Part shown: positions 18,881 through 28,095 of the stretch, piece after piece
How positions within the stretch are numbered: position 1 is the first letter of the stretch
Layout of the letters: each line of letters opens with the position of its first letter
Assembly (NCBI GenBank): GCA_945831575.1
Contig: CAMACX010000018.1
Location: 1-56,211 of the forward strand
Direction of reading: 5' to 3'
Origin: an uncultured Mediterranea sp.
Lineage (GTDB): Bacteria; Bacteroidota; Bacteroidia; Bacteroidales; Bacteroidaceae
Length of the DNA: 56,211 nt
The notes under the pieces: generated by a model
Database searches by the model: none
What the model was told of the DNA's origin: nothing
Seen by the model: the letters and a program-made list of their open reading frames with translations, nothing else
Position numbers and translations under genes: made by a program

Positions 18881-19672
18881 ATGAATGTATTTGAAGCTTT
18901 AATCCTTGGCTTGCTCCAGGGATTTACGGAATACCTGCCCGTGAGCAGTAGCGGCCACCTGGCCATCGGCGCTGCCCTGTTTGGCATTGAGGGAGAAGAG
19001 AATCTGGCCTTTACCATCGCCGTTCATGTGGCCACGGTGCTCAGCACGCTGGTCATCCTCTGGAAAGAGGTGGCTTGGCTGCTCAAGGGAGCTTGCCGCT
19101 GCCGGATGAACGACGAGATGCGTTACCTCATCAATATCCTGGTGTCGATGATTCCCATCGGTATCGTGGGTGTCTTCTTCAAGGACCAGGTGGAGGCCAT
19201 CTTCGGCTCCGGACTTCTGGTGGTGGGGTACTGTCTGCTCTTGACGGCTGCCCTGCTGACCTTCTCTTACTACGCCAAGCCCCGCCCCAAGGAGCACATC
19301 ACTCCGGGTGCAGCGTTCGTCATCGGTTTGGCACAGGCTTGTGCCGTGATGCCCGGCCTCTCACGTTCAGGCAGCACCATTGCCACCGGCCTTTTGCTCG
19401 GCATTGACAAGGCCCGCCTGGCGCAGTTCTCCTTCCTGATGGTGATACCGCCCATCCTGGGTGAGGCCCTGCTCGACACACTCAAGATGATGAAAGGCGA
19501 AGAGATTGCCGGTGACATCCCCATGATGTCGCTCGCAGTGGGCTTTGTGGCTGCCTTTGTGGCCGGTTGTGTGGCTTGCCGCTGGATGATCAACCTGGTG
19601 AAGCGCGGCAAGCTGATTGGCTTTGCCATCTATTGTGCTATCGTGGGCCTTCTGGCTCTGGTATTTGCTTAA
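18881..19672 (+). CDS. uppP: undecaprenyl-diphosphatase
   Basis: 263 aa, polytopic membrane protein of the BacA/UppP family. Conserved motifs are present: [14 protein letters not shown] near residues 14-27 and [13 protein letters not shown] around 160. It dephosphorylates undecaprenyl diphosphate to recycle the carrier for peptidoglycan and other envelope polymers. It is 15 bases from truB, so likely one transcript. Confidence 0.95.
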   Translation: MNVFEALILGLLQGFTEYLPVSSSGHLAIGAALFGIEGEENLAFTIAVHVATVLSTLVILWKEVAWLLKGACRCRMNDEMRYLINILVSMIPIGIVGVFFKDQVEAIFGSGLLVVGYCLLLTAALLTFSYYAKPRPKEHITPGAAFVIGLAQACAVMPGLSRSGSTIATGLLLGIDKARLAQFSFLMVIPPILGEALLDTLKMMKGEEIAGDIPMMSLAVGFVAAFVAGCVACRWMINLVKRGKLIGFAIYCAIVGLLALVFA

Positions 19673-19687
19673 TCCGTGAAGTAAAGG

Positions 19688-20434
19688 ATGAATCTCAAGG
19701 AAGGAATGGTGGATTGCAAGAAGGACATGATGGATTTCAAGGAAGGTGAGATACTGTGCTTCGACAAGCCCTTGGGGTGGACGTCGTTCAAGGTGGTGGG
19801 TCATGCGCGCTACCACCTCTGCCGTTATCTGGGGGTGAAGAAGCTCAAGGTGGGTCATGCCGGCACGCTCGACCCCCTGGCTACCGGTGTGGTAATCGTC
19901 TGCACCGGCAAGGCTACCCGACGCATAGAGGAGTTGCAGCAGCACACCAAGGAGTATGTGGCCACGCTTCGTCTGGGAGCCACCACGCCGAGCTTCGACC
20001 TGGAGCACGAGATTGATGCCACCTATCCCACGGAGCACATCGACCGCCCCATGGTGGAAGAGGTGCTCAAGCAGTTTGTAGGCGAAATAGAGCAGGTGCC
20101 CCCTGCCTTCTCTGCTTGCATGGTCAACGGCACCCGTGCCTACGACCTGGCGCGGAAGGGGAAGGTGGTGGAGCTCAAAGCCAAGAAACTGGTGATAGAT
20201 GAGATTGAATTGCTGGATTGCTCCCTGCCCGACATCACCATCCGCGTGGTATGCAGCAAAGGCACCTACATCCGCGCCCTCGCCCGTGACATCGGGCAGG
20301 CCCTGCAGAGCGGAGCTCACCTCACGGCCTTGCGTCGCACCCGTGTGGGTGACATCCGCGTAGAGGATTGCCTTAATCCCCTGAAATTCAAGGAGTGGGT
20401 CGAAGCACTCCCGCCAGCGGAGAACAGTGATTAA
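19688..20434 (+). CDS. truB: tRNA pseudouridine55 synthase
   Basis: 248 aa. Catalytic Asp is in GHAGTLDPLATG (about residues 57-68), followed by KEYVATLRLG and PPAFSACMVNGTRAY. It converts U55 of tRNA to pseudouridine. The annotated ATG is 15 bases after uppP; ATGs at 19706 and 19727 are alternatives, since family similarity begins only at about residue 20. Confidence 0.94.
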   Translation: MNLKEGMVDCKKDMMDFKEGEILCFDKPLGWTSFKVVGHARYHLCRYLGVKKLKVGHAGTLDPLATGVVIVCTGKATRRIEELQQHTKEYVATLRLGATTPSFDLEHEIDATYPTEHIDRPMVEEVLKQFVGEIEQVPPAFSACMVNGTRAYDLARKGKVVELKAKKLVIDEIELLDCSLPDITIRVVCSKGTYIRALARDIGQALQSGAHLTALRRTRVGDIRVEDCLNPLKFKEWVEALPPAENSD

Positions 20435-20440
20435 CTTCAA

Positions 20441-20491
20441 ACTTGTAGCTCATAGCATCAACTTGTAGCTCGTAACTTGTAGCTCGTAGCT
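20441..20491 (+). repeat. 14-bp word repeats in the truB-queA spacer
   Basis: ACTTGTAGCTCGTA occurs in tandem at 20461-20474 and 20475-20488, with a diverged copy at 20441-20454. Positions 20475-20491 match 1474-1490 exactly in the opposite orientation (17 bp). Confidence 0.75.
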
Positions 20492-20523
20492 GAAAATCGT
20501 AACTCATAACGACTGACAACAAT

Positions 20524-21582
20524 ATGAAATTATCTCAATTCAAGTTCAAATTACCCGAAGACCGGATTGCCCAGCATCCCGTGCAGTATCGTGATGAATC
20601 GCGCCTGATGGTGCTCCATCGCAAGACGGGCGAGATAGAGCACCGCATCTTCAAGGACATCATCGACTACTTCGATGAACACGATGTGTTTATCTTCAAC
20701 GACACCAAGGTATTCCCCGCACGCCTCTATGGCAACAAGGAGAAGACAGGTGCCCGTATCGAGGTGTTCCTGCTACGCGAGTTGAATGAGGACTTGCGCC
20801 TGTGGGATGTGCTCGTGGATCCTGCCCGCAAGATCCGTATCGGCAATAAGCTCTACTTTGGTGAGGACGACTCGATGGTGGCCGAGGTGATTGACAACAC
20901 CACCTCGCGTGGCCGCACGTTGCGCTTCCTCTACGATGGGCCGCACGATGAATTCAAGCGCGCCCTCTATGCCCTGGGTGAGACCCCGCTGCCCCACAGC
21001 ATCATCAACCGCCCCGTGGAGCCGGAGGATGCCGAGCGCTTCCAATCCATCTTTGCCCGCAACGAAGGAGCTGTAACCGCTCCCACGGCCAACCTGCACT
21101 TCAGCCGCGAACTGATGAAGCGCATGGAGATCAAGGGCATCGACTTCGCTTTCATCACGCTCCATGCCGGTTTGGGCAACTTCCGCGAGATTGACGTGGA
21201 GGACCTGACGAAGCATAAGACTGACTCCGAGCAGATGCTGGTCAGCGAAGAGGCGGTGAAAATCGTCAACCGAGCCAAGGACAACGACCGCCAGGTGTGC
21301 GTGGTAGGTACCACGGCCATGCGCGCCATTGAGAGCACAGTGAGCACCGACGGACACCTCAAGGAGTATGACGGATGGACCAATAAGTTTATCTTCCCGC
21401 CCTACGACTTCACCGTGGCCAACGCCATGGTGTCCAACTTCCACATGCCGCTCTCCACACTGCTGATGATCGTGACGGCCTTTGGCGGTTACGAGCAGGT
21501 GATGAATGCTTACGATGTGGCACTCAAGGAGGGCTACCGCTTTGGTACGTATGGCGATGCCATGCTCATAACAGACAAGTAA
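20524..21582 (+). CDS. queA: S-adenosylmethionine:tRNA ribosyltransferase-isomerase
   Basis: 352 aa. Starts [19 protein letters not shown] and contains the QueA signatures [30 protein letters not shown] and [13 protein letters not shown]. It transfers and isomerises the ribosyl group of SAM onto 7-aminomethyl-7-deazaguanine in tRNA, the penultimate step of queuosine formation. The stop TAA is followed directly by the ATG of folK. Confidence 0.95.
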   Translation: MKLSQFKFKLPEDRIAQHPVQYRDESRLMVLHRKTGEIEHRIFKDIIDYFDEHDVFIFNDTKVFPARLYGNKEKTGARIEVFLLRELNEDLRLWDVLVDPARKIRIGNKLYFGEDDSMVAEVIDNTTSRGRTLRFLYDGPHDEFKRALYALGETPLPHSIINRPVEPEDAERFQSIFARNEGAVTAPTANLHFSRELMKRMEIKGIDFAFITLHAGLGNFREIDVEDLTKHKTDSEQMLVSEEAVKIVNRAKDNDRQVCVVGTTAMRAIESTVSTDGHLKEYDGWTNKFIFPPYDFTVANAMVSNFHMPLSTLLMIVTAFGGYEQVMNAYDVALKEGYRFGTYGDAMLITDK

Positions 21583-22014
21583 ATGTACACCTACTACATC
21601 GGCTTAGGCAGCAACCTGGGTGATACCCGTGAGCACCTGCTCCGTGCGGTGGAGCTGATGAACCAGCGCATCGGGCAGGTGACTGCGCTCTCGACATTCC
21701 ACGAGACGGAGCCGTGGGGCTTCTGCTCTGCACACCGCTTCCTGAATGCGGTGTGCTGCGTGGAGAGCACATGTCCACCGCTGGAGATGCTCCGCGAGAC
21801 GCAGCAGATTGAGCAGCTGATGGGGCGGAAGGAGAAGTCGGTTGATGGGGCCTATCACGACCGCATCATCGACCTTGACCTGCTCCTCTGCTTTGACGAG
21901 AGCCGGCAGGAAGTGACCCTCGACACCCCCCAGCTGAAGCTGCCCCATCCACTGATGAAGCAACGTGACTTTGTGATGAACCCCTTGCGCGAGCTGATGG
22001 AGTACGCAGAATAA
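21583..22014 (+). CDS. folK: 6-hydroxymethyl-7,8-dihydropterin pyrophosphokinase
   Basis: 143 aa, slightly short for the family. Signatures YIGLGSNLGD at the N-terminus and DRIIDLDLLL (HPPK metal/ATP site) are present. It activates the pterin for folate synthesis. ATG follows the queA stop without a gap, so translation is probably coupled. Confidence 0.93.
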   Translation: MYTYYIGLGSNLGDTREHLLRAVELMNQRIGQVTALSTFHETEPWGFCSAHRFLNAVCCVESTCPPLEMLRETQQIEQLMGRKEKSVDGAYHDRIIDLDLLLCFDESRQEVTLDTPQLKLPHPLMKQRDFVMNPLRELMEYAE

Positions 22015-22030
22015 CAGAAGAACAGAACAG

Positions 22031-22510
22031 ATGCAAACCATGAAAATACCCTTTTGGCCGGTCGTGATCGGAACCGGCTTTGGCAGCGGCTTCTCCCCTG
22101 TAGCCCCAGGTACCGCAGGTGCCCTGCTGGCCACACTGATGTGGTGGGGCGTGGGCTTGGCAGTCACCCCCTCTATGCAGCTTTGGCTGACCGTAGCTGC
22201 CATCCTGCTCTTTACCGGTGCAGGTGTGTGGGCGGCCAACCGTCTGGAGCCCTTCTGGGGCGAAGACCCCTCGCGCGTGGTCGTGGATGAGATGGTGGGC
22301 GTCTGGCTTCCGCTGCTGGCAGCTCCTTGTGGCAACTGGGGCTATGCATTGGCTGCATTTGCACTCTTCCGTCTGTTGGACATCTTCAAGCCACTCGGCA
22401 TACGCCGCATGGAGGCACTGCCCCACGGCATCGGGGTGATGATGGACGACATCCTGGCCGGTGTCTATGCGTTAATTCTCTTGATTGGAGCACGATGGGT
22501 GATGGGGTGA
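22031..22510 (+). CDS. PgpA-family phosphatase, probably acting on phosphatidylinositol phosphate
   Basis: 159 aa membrane protein. PgpA motifs: GTGFGSGFSPVAPGTAG, EDPSRVVVDEMVG, ALFRLLDIFKP, GIGVMMDDILAG. The family dephosphorylates phosphatidylglycerophosphate, but in the B. thetaiotaomicron inositol-lipid cluster a PgpA-like enzyme converts phosphatidylinositol phosphate to phosphatidylinositol. Its placement with a CDP-alcohol phosphotransferase and a PAP2 enzyme favours that role here. It overlaps the next gene by 16 bases. ATG 22040 is an alternative start. Confidence 0.82.
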   Translation: MQTMKIPFWPVVIGTGFGSGFSPVAPGTAGALLATLMWWGVGLAVTPSMQLWLTVAAILLFTGAGVWAANRLEPFWGEDPSRVVVDEMVGVWLPLLAAPCGNWGYALAAFALFRLLDIFKPLGIRRMEALPHGIGVMMDDILAGVYALILLIGARWVMG

Positions 22511-23004
22511 AGCAAGTACGGACGCACGGGAAGTGGTACCACGCGCTGGTCACCTTCCTCAAGGCGCAACTGTCGGCACAGCTGGCCAGCTTAGTGGACT
22601 TTGTGACGACGGTGCTCCTGGTAAAGTGCTTTGCCCTCTTTTACCTCTACGCTACGCTCATCGGCTCGGTGGTGGGCGGCATGGTCAACTGTGCCATCAA
22701 CTACCGCTGGGTCTTCTCCGACAGCCATTGCAAGAGCCACTTCATCGTGATGAAATACACCTTTGTCTGGATTGTCAGCATCGCGCTCAACACCTGGGGT
22801 ACCTACTTCCTGACCGAATGGCTCACCCGGATGCCCTGGCTCAACCGGCTGCTCTCTTCCTATATCGACGACCTCTTCATCTTCTCCAAGATTGTGGTGG
22901 CCGTACTCGTGGCCCTGCTCTGGAACTACCAGATGCAACGCCTCTTTGTCTATCGCAATCTTTTTGGAAATAGAAATCATAACATACAAGAACATGAAAT
23001 ATAG
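22495..23004 (+). CDS. GtrA-like membrane protein
   Basis: 169 aa from ATG 22495 (inside pgpA); the frame extends further upstream but that part is antiparallel coding noise. Four hydrophobic segments in a GtrA arrangement, with INYRWVFSD and a C-terminal [12 protein letters not shown]. GtrA proteins are thought to move polyprenyl- or lipid-linked sugars across membranes. Within this cluster it may assist inositol lipid translocation; that is inference. Overlaps neighbours on both sides (16 and 11 bases). Confidence 0.78.
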   Translation: MGDGVKQVRTHGKWYHALVTFLKAQLSAQLASLVDFVTTVLLVKCFALFYLYATLIGSVVGGMVNCAINYRWVFSDSHCKSHFIVMKYTFVWIVSIALNTWGTYFLTEWLTRMPWLNRLLSSYIDDLFIFSKIVVAVLVALLWNYQMQRLFVYRNLFGNRNHNIQEHEI

Positions 23005-23641
23005 AGACTTTTTGCAACAGCTGATCTACAAAATCATCAATCCGCTGGTGCATGGAATGATTAAGGTGGGTATTACCCCCAATTTTATTACGACTACGGG
23101 GTTGGTACTCAACATCGTGGCAGCTGCACTCTTCATCTACGCCGGGGCCTGCTGCCCGGGTGAACTCACCTACGTGGGGTGGGGCGGAGGCATCGTGCTC
23201 TTTGCCGGCCTGTTTGACATGATGGACGGACGGGTGGCCCGCGTGGGCAACATGTGCTCCACCTTTGGTGCCTTCTACGACTCGGTGCTCGACCGCTACA
23301 GCGAACTCTTCACCTTGCTGGGTATCTCCTATTATCTGTTGCTCAACGGCTACCTCTGCGGGTCGGTCCTGACGAGCATTGCGCTGATTGGCTCGCTGAT
23401 GGTGAGCTATGTGCGTGCCCGTGCCGAGGGACTCGACCTGGAGTGCAAGGTGGGGCTGATGCAACGCCCTGAACGTGTGGTGCTGGCTGCCCTTGGAGCC
23501 ATCTTTACTGGTGTGTTTCAGGATGTCACGGCTTTCGACCCCATGCTGATTCTGATTGTGCCGATGGGCCTCATCGCCCTGCTGGCCAATGCCACCGCCT
23601 TCTACCGCATTGCCCACTGCCGTCGTCTGCTCAACAAGTAA
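22994..23641 (+). CDS. CDP-alcohol phosphatidyltransferase, probable phosphatidylinositol phosphate synthase
   Basis: 215 aa from ATG 22994. The complete CDP-alcohol phosphotransferase motif is present: Asp75, Asp78, Gly79, Ala82, Arg83, Gly92, Asp96, Asp100 (DMMDGRVAR ... [10 protein letters not shown]). Several membrane helices follow. Neighbours match the Bacteroides inositol-lipid operon, where this enzyme joins inositol phosphate to CDP-diacylglycerol. Sequence alone does not exclude another polar head group. Confidence 0.83.
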   Translation: MKYRDFLQQLIYKIINPLVHGMIKVGITPNFITTTGLVLNIVAAALFIYAGACCPGELTYVGWGGGIVLFAGLFDMMDGRVARVGNMCSTFGAFYDSVLDRYSELFTLLGISYYLLLNGYLCGSVLTSIALIGSLMVSYVRARAEGLDLECKVGLMQRPERVVLAALGAIFTGVFQDVTAFDPMLILIVPMGLIALLANATAFYRIAHCRRLLNK

Positions 23642-23645
23642 AGCC

Positions 23646-24596
23646 ATGCCTACTACTGCTCGCAACTCCTCTTGGCAACTGCCGACACGACGTGAGACGC
23701 TCCTCACCCTGGGGCTTTCTGCCATTTTCCTGTTGCTTACCGCGCACTTCATCGGCTTGCGGAGCGACCATTTTCTGATGACGGGCCTCTTCCTGGCGCT
23801 CTTCTTTGCCTCACGGCTCACGCGCAAGCTGGCGGTGGCGCTGCTCCCCTTCGTGGTCTTCGCCATCTCGTACGACTGGATGCGCGTCTATCCCAACTTC
23901 CGAGTCAATCCCATCGACGTGCAGGGACTCTATGAGGCCGAGAAGTCGCTCTTCGGTTTCCTCTCTGCCGGGGAGGTGGTGATCCCTTGCGAATACTTTG
24001 CACGCCACCATGCTGCCGTGGCCGACCTCTTTGCCGGCATCTTCTACCTCTGCTGGGTGCCTGTACCCATCGCCTTCGGGGTGTGGCTCTACTTCACAGG
24101 GCGACGCGAACTCTACCTGCGCTTTGCGCTCGTCTTCCTGCTCGTCAACCTGCTGGGCTTCTGCGGCTACTACATCCATCCCGCTGCCCCACCTTGGTAT
24201 GCGATGAACTACGGCTTTGAGGCACAGCTCGGTACGCCAGGCAATGTGGCCGGATTGGGACGCTTCGACGAATTGCTGGGTTGCACCATCTTTGAGGGCA
24301 TCTACGGGCGCAACGCCAACGTCTTCGCGGCCGTACCTTCGCTCCATGCCGCCTACATGGTGGTGGCTACCGCCTATGCCGTGATGGGTCGCTGCAGCCG
24401 CTGGCTGGTGGGACTCTTTGCCTTCATCATGGTGGGCATCTGGTGGACAGCCATCTATAGCGGACACCACTACCTCATCGACGTGCTGCTCGGCATCACC
24501 TGTGCCCTGCTCGGCGTGCTGCTTTTTGAGCAAATCCTGATGCGGACAGCCCCCTTCAAGCGCTTTATGGCACATTATTCACACTATATTTCTTAA
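23646..24596 (+). CDS. PAP2-superfamily enzyme, probable inositol phosphorylceramide synthase
   Basis: 316 aa from ATG 23646, 4 bases after the previous stop. Polytopic membrane protein with PAP2 motifs PSLHAAY and YSGHHYLIDVLLG, the C2/C3 motifs seen in AUR1/sphingolipid synthases. In the equivalent Bacteroides cluster it moves phosphoinositol from phosphatidylinositol to dihydroceramide. This is the last gene of the ftsX-to-PAP2 run. Confidence 0.8.
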   Translation: MPTTARNSSWQLPTRRETLLTLGLSAIFLLLTAHFIGLRSDHFLMTGLFLALFFASRLTRKLAVALLPFVVFAISYDWMRVYPNFRVNPIDVQGLYEAEKSLFGFLSAGEVVIPCEYFARHHAAVADLFAGIFYLCWVPVPIAFGVWLYFTGRRELYLRFALVFLLVNLLGFCGYYIHPAAPPWYAMNYGFEAQLGTPGNVAGLGRFDELLGCTIFEGIYGRNANVFAAVPSLHAAYMVVATAYAVMGRCSRWLVGLFAFIMVGIWWTAIYSGHHYLIDVLLGITCALLGVLLFEQILMRTAPFKRFMAHYSHYIS

Positions 24597-24603
24597 AAAA
24601 ACA

Positions 24604-24649
24604 GGCCGCAGAGATACACCGTATCAGAAAACGCTGTATCTTTGCGGCC
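24604..24649. promoter_or_regulatory. inverted repeat containing the metK -7 box
   Basis: 24604-24617 (GGCCGCAGAGATAC) pairs with 24636-24649 (14 bp, one G-U, 18-base loop). The right arm contains TATCTTTG (24637-24644), a -7 box that would start transcription just before the riboswitch. It starts 8 bases after the PAP2 stop, so it may end that transcript, and the A-run at 24595-24601 gives a T-run on the minus strand. No good -33 is seen. Confidence 0.55.
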
Positions 24650-24658
24650 AAGAAACGA

Positions 24659-24712
24659 CGGGTGGAAAGATTTGAGTAGCTTGCAACCACCGAAAAAAAT
24701 GCTAAAACACAT
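24659..24712 (+). promoter_or_regulatory. probable SAM-II riboswitch upstream of metK
   Basis: P1 stem GGTGG (24661-24665) with CCACC (24687-24691). The loop contains GATTT (24669-24673), seven bases, then TTGCAA (24681-24686), and an A-rich stretch leads to GCTAAA (24701-24706). GAUUU-N7-UUGCAA-P1-A-rich-GCUAAA, in this order and spacing, is how I know the SAM-II (metA) aptamer. It lies at the expected 5' end of the metK transcript. Unlike typical SAM-II elements it is about 150 bases from the start codon. Confidence 0.7.
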
Positions 24713-24809
24713 TTCCTCTTCCCCAAAAAGAGCAGGTGTTTCAACTTGCATCATTTCCACACCAAAGTTTCACATAACTGAAAAGAATACGAGACAACAG
24801 GTTTACAAG

Positions 24810-24841
24810 TCAACTTGTCAACTTGTTAACTTGTCAACTAA
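24810..24841 (+). repeat. 8-bp tandem repeat in the metK leader
   Basis: Four 8-base units: TCAACTTG, TCAACTTG, TTAACTTG, TCAACTAA, ending 24 bases before the metK ATG. Confidence 0.65.
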
Positions 24842-24865
24842 ATTAATTTCAAACTAAAACGAGTT

Positions 24866-26158
24866 ATGGGATACTTATTCACATCCGAATCGGTGTCAGA
24901 AGGACACCCCGACAAAGTGGCGGATCAGATTTCCGACGCTGTGCTTGACAAACTGTTGGCTTACGACCCCAGTTCGAAAGTAGCTTGCGAAACGCTGGTC
25001 ACTACCGGACAGGTAGTGCTGGCCGGTGAAGTGAAAACCAAAGCGTACGTTGACCTCCAGCTCATCGCACGCGAAGTGATTCAGAAGATTGGCTATACCA
25101 AAGGAGAGTATATGTTTGAGAGCAACTCCTGCGGTGTGCTGAGTGCTATCCATGAGCAGAGCCCCGACATCAACCGGGGCGTGGAGCGCGAGGACCCCAT
25201 GAACCAGGGTGCCGGCGACCAGGGCATGATGTTCGGCTACGCCACCAACGAGACGGAGAACTACATGCCGCTCTCGCTCGACCTCGCCCACCGCATCCTG
25301 CAGGTGCTGGCCGACATCCGTCGCGAAGGCAAGGAGATGACCTACCTGCGTCCAGATGCCAAGAGCCAGGTGACCATCGAATATGACGACAACGGCACGC
25401 CCGTGCGCATCGACACCATCGTGGTCTCTACACAACATGATGACTTTATCCAGCCCTCGGGCAACAGCGAAGCCGACCAGCTGAAGGCCGACGAGGAGAT
25501 GCTGGCCATCATCCGTCACGATGTCATCAATGTCTTGATGCCCCGTGTCATCGCCTCCATCCACGCGGAGAAGGTGCTGGCCCTCTTCAACGATGACATC
25601 AAGTACTTCGTCAACCCCACGGGCAAGTTTGTGATAGGCGGCCCTCACGGCGATACGGGCCTGACCGGACGCAAGATTATCGTCGATACCTACGGCGGCA
25701 AGGGTGCCCATGGTGGCGGTGCCTTCTCGGGCAAGGACCCCTCGAAGGTGGACCGTTCGGCGGCTTATGCGGCACGCCACATTGCCAAGAACCTCGTAGC
25801 TGCCGGTGTGGCCGACGAGATGCTGGTTCAGCTGAGCTATGCCATCGGCGTGGCACGTCCCATCAGCATCTACGTCAACACCTACGGTCGCAGCCGTGTG
25901 CAGATGACCGACGGCGAGATTGCCCGCAAGATTGACGAGCTGTTTGACCTCCGTCCCAAGGCCATCGAAGACCGCCTGAAGCTGCGCAACCCCATCTACC
26001 AGGAGACCGCTGCCTATGGCCACATGGGTCGCGAGCCGCAAGTGGTAACCAAGCATTTCCGCAGCCGTTACGAAGGCAACAAGGAGGTGACCGTGGAACT
26101 CTTCACCTGGGAGAAGCTCGACTACGTGGAGCAGGTAAAGCAGGCCTTCGGCCTCTGA
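24866..26158 (+). CDS. metK: S-adenosylmethionine synthetase
   Basis: 430 aa, full length. Starts [21 protein letters not shown], with [12 protein letters not shown] (methionine/ATP site) and [18 protein letters not shown] (P-loop-like site). It makes SAM from methionine and ATP. The leader carries a probable SAM-II riboswitch, giving product feedback control. A strong terminator follows. Confidence 0.97.
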   Translation: MGYLFTSESVSEGHPDKVADQISDAVLDKLLAYDPSSKVACETLVTTGQVVLAGEVKTKAYVDLQLIAREVIQKIGYTKGEYMFESNSCGVLSAIHEQSPDINRGVEREDPMNQGAGDQGMMFGYATNETENYMPLSLDLAHRILQVLADIRREGKEMTYLRPDAKSQVTIEYDDNGTPVRIDTIVVSTQHDDFIQPSGNSEADQLKADEEMLAIIRHDVINVLMPRVIASIHAEKVLALFNDDIKYFVNPTGKFVIGGPHGDTGLTGRKIIVDTYGGKGAHGGGAFSGKDPSKVDRSAAYAARHIAKNLVAAGVADEMLVQLSYAIGVARPISIYVNTYGRSRVQMTDGEIARKIDELFDLRPKAIEDRLKLRNPIYQETAAYGHMGREPQVVTKHFRSRYEGNKEVTVELFTWEKLDYVEQVKQAFGL

Positions 26159-26186
26159 GCCGCATCGCAAATAATTAAATGAGATT

Positions 26187-26222
26187 AAAAGCGCTTTCGA
26201 ATGCCGTTCGAAGGCGCTTTTT
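26187..26222 (+). terminator. metK terminator
   Basis: 26187-26201 pairs with 26207-26221 (15 bp, one G-U, 5-base loop TGCCG), ending in a T-run. The stem holds two TTCGAA words 11 bases apart, echoing the array at 34328. Confidence 0.8.
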
Positions 26223-26363
26223 GTATGAAAATGGACCTTTTTTAGGACGTTTGTATCGCTGTAAGCTAAATCTTTTGCTTACCTTTGCGCCCAAAAGGTC
26301 TCGTGTGCGCAAACGAGCACCCTATGGCCCCTATTTTATTATGTATTTATCCGCTTTTATCGC

Positions 26364-27206
26364 ATGAAGACGAATTACGAAATCCGCTATGCTGCCCATC
26401 CAGAGGATGCGCGCGCTTACGATACCGACCGCCTGCGCCGGGACTTCCTGATTGAACGGCTCTTTGCCCCCGATGAGGTTAACATGGTCTATTCGATGTA
26501 CGACCGTATGGTGGTGGGGGGAGCGATGCCCACCAGCGAGGAGCTGCCGCTTGAGGCCATTGACCCGCTCAAGGCACCCTTCTTCCTGACCCGACGGGAG
26601 ATGGGCATCTTCAACGTAGGAGGTCCTGCCCTGATCAAGGTGGGTGGAGAGAGCTTCCAGCTAGCGTACAAGGAGGCACTCTACCTGGGTCGGGGCGACC
26701 GGCAGGTCTTCTTCTCCTCACTGGATGCCGAGTGCCCTGCTTTACTCTACTTCAACTCCCTGCCTGCCCATTGCAGCTACCCCGACCGGAAGATAACGAA
26801 GGCAGAGGCCATCGTGGCCCGCATGGGCAGCGCCGAGGAGAGCAACCTGCGCTGCATCAACAAGATGATCGTCAACCAGGTACTCCCTACCTGCCAGCTC
26901 CAGATGGGTATGACCGAGCTGGCCCCAGGCAGCGTCTGGAACACCATGCCGGCCCACGTACACAGCCGCCGCATGGAGGCCTACTTCTACTTCGAGGTGC
27001 CCGAGCGGCAAGCCATCTGCCACTTCATGGGCGAGGTGGAGCAGACCCGTCACCTCTGGCTCAAGGGCAACCAGGCCGTGCTCTCGCCCGAATGGAGCAT
27101 CCACTCGGCCGCCGGTACCTCTGCCTACACCTTCATCTGGGGCATGGGCGGTGAGAACCTGGATTATGCCGACCAGGACTTTGCGTTCATCACCGACTTA
27201 CGCTAA
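26364..27206 (+). CDS. kduI: 5-keto-4-deoxyuronate isomerase
   Basis: 280 aa, full-length KduI. Cupin metal site seen in HVHSRRMEAYFYFEV; DQDFAFI near the C-terminus. It isomerises 5-keto-4-deoxyuronate, from unsaturated uronates released by lyases, to 2,5-diketo-3-deoxygluconate for the KduD step encoded next. TACCTTTG at 26280-26287 may be the -7 box. No gene is seen in 26223-26363. Confidence 0.94.
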   Translation: MKTNYEIRYAAHPEDARAYDTDRLRRDFLIERLFAPDEVNMVYSMYDRMVVGGAMPTSEELPLEAIDPLKAPFFLTRREMGIFNVGGPALIKVGGESFQLAYKEALYLGRGDRQVFFSSLDAECPALLYFNSLPAHCSYPDRKITKAEAIVARMGSAEESNLRCINKMIVNQVLPTCQLQMGMTELAPGSVWNTMPAHVHSRRMEAYFYFEVPERQAICHFMGEVEQTRHLWLKGNQAVLSPEWSIHSAAGTSAYTFIWGMGGENLDYADQDFAFITDLR

Positions 27207-27279
27207 GCCAACGCCGCACGAAGCGGGATTAACTGAAAACAATTCATTCATATTTCAATAACCATTAAAAACATCTATT

Positions 27280-28083
27280 ATGGACAAGTATTTGAACTTC
27301 TCTCTGGAAGGTAAAGTGGCTCTGGTCACGGGCGCTGCTTACGGTATCGGATTCGCTATGGCAGAGGCTCTTGCTGAAGCAGGTGCAAAGATTGCATTCA
27401 ACTGCCGCGGACAGCATCACCTCGATCAGGCCCTGGCCGACTACAAGGCCAAAGGCATCGAGGCTCGCGGCTACATCTGCGACGTGACGAAGGAGGACGA
27501 CGTGAAGGCTATGGTGGCTGACATCGAGAAGAACCTCGGCACAATTGACATCCTGGTCAACAACGCCGGTATCATCAAGCGCATCCCCATGCACGAGATG
27601 GCGCTCGAAGAGTTCCAGCAGGTCATCGACATCGACCTGGTGGCTCCCTTCATCGTATCGAAGGCCGTCATCCCCGGCATGATCAAGAAGGGTCACGGCA
27701 AGATTATTAACATCTGCTCGATGATGAGCGAACTGGGCCGCGAGACCGTCTCAGCCTACGCTGCTGCTAAGGGCGGCTTGAAGATGCTCACGCGCAACAT
27801 CTGCTCGGAATATGGCGAGTACAACATCCAGTGCAACGGCATTGGCCCGGGCTACATCGCAACGCCTCAGACGGCTCCCCTGCGTGAGCCGCAAGCCGAT
27901 GGCAGCCGTCATCCGTTTGATTCCTTCATCTGCGCCAAGACTCCCGCTGGCCGCTGGCTGTTGCCCGAGGAGCTGAAGGGTCCTGCCGTATTCCTGGCTT
28001 CTGACGCATCGAATGCCGTGAATGGCCACATCCTCTACGTAGATGGCGGTATCTTGGCTTACATCGGCAAGCAACCCAAATAA
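27280..28083 (+). CDS. kduD: 2-deoxy-D-gluconate 3-dehydrogenase / 2-dehydro-3-deoxygluconate 5-dehydrogenase
   Basis: 267 aa short-chain dehydrogenase. NAD site TGAAYGIG (17-24), NNAG motif, and catalytic Tyr160-x3-Lys164 (YAAAK). It follows kduI and would reduce 2,5-diketo-3-deoxygluconate to KDG. The pair shows that this strain consumes pectin- or glycosaminoglycan-derived unsaturated uronates, though no lyase is in the window. Gap to the next gene is 12 bases. Confidence 0.9.
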   Translation: MDKYLNFSLEGKVALVTGAAYGIGFAMAEALAEAGAKIAFNCRGQHHLDQALADYKAKGIEARGYICDVTKEDDVKAMVADIEKNLGTIDILVNNAGIIKRIPMHEMALEEFQQVIDIDLVAPFIVSKAVIPGMIKKGHGKIINICSMMSELGRETVSAYAAAKGGLKMLTRNICSEYGEYNIQCNGIGPGYIATPQTAPLREPQADGSRHPFDSFICAKTPAGRWLLPEELKGPAVFLASDASNAVNGHILYVDGGILAYIGKQPK

Positions 28084-28095
28084 CCTGCTGACGTA

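Noticed and set aside
26179..26367. 62-codon frame between metK and kduI
   Set aside because: It runs through the metK terminator and a promoter-like box, with no recognisable protein features.
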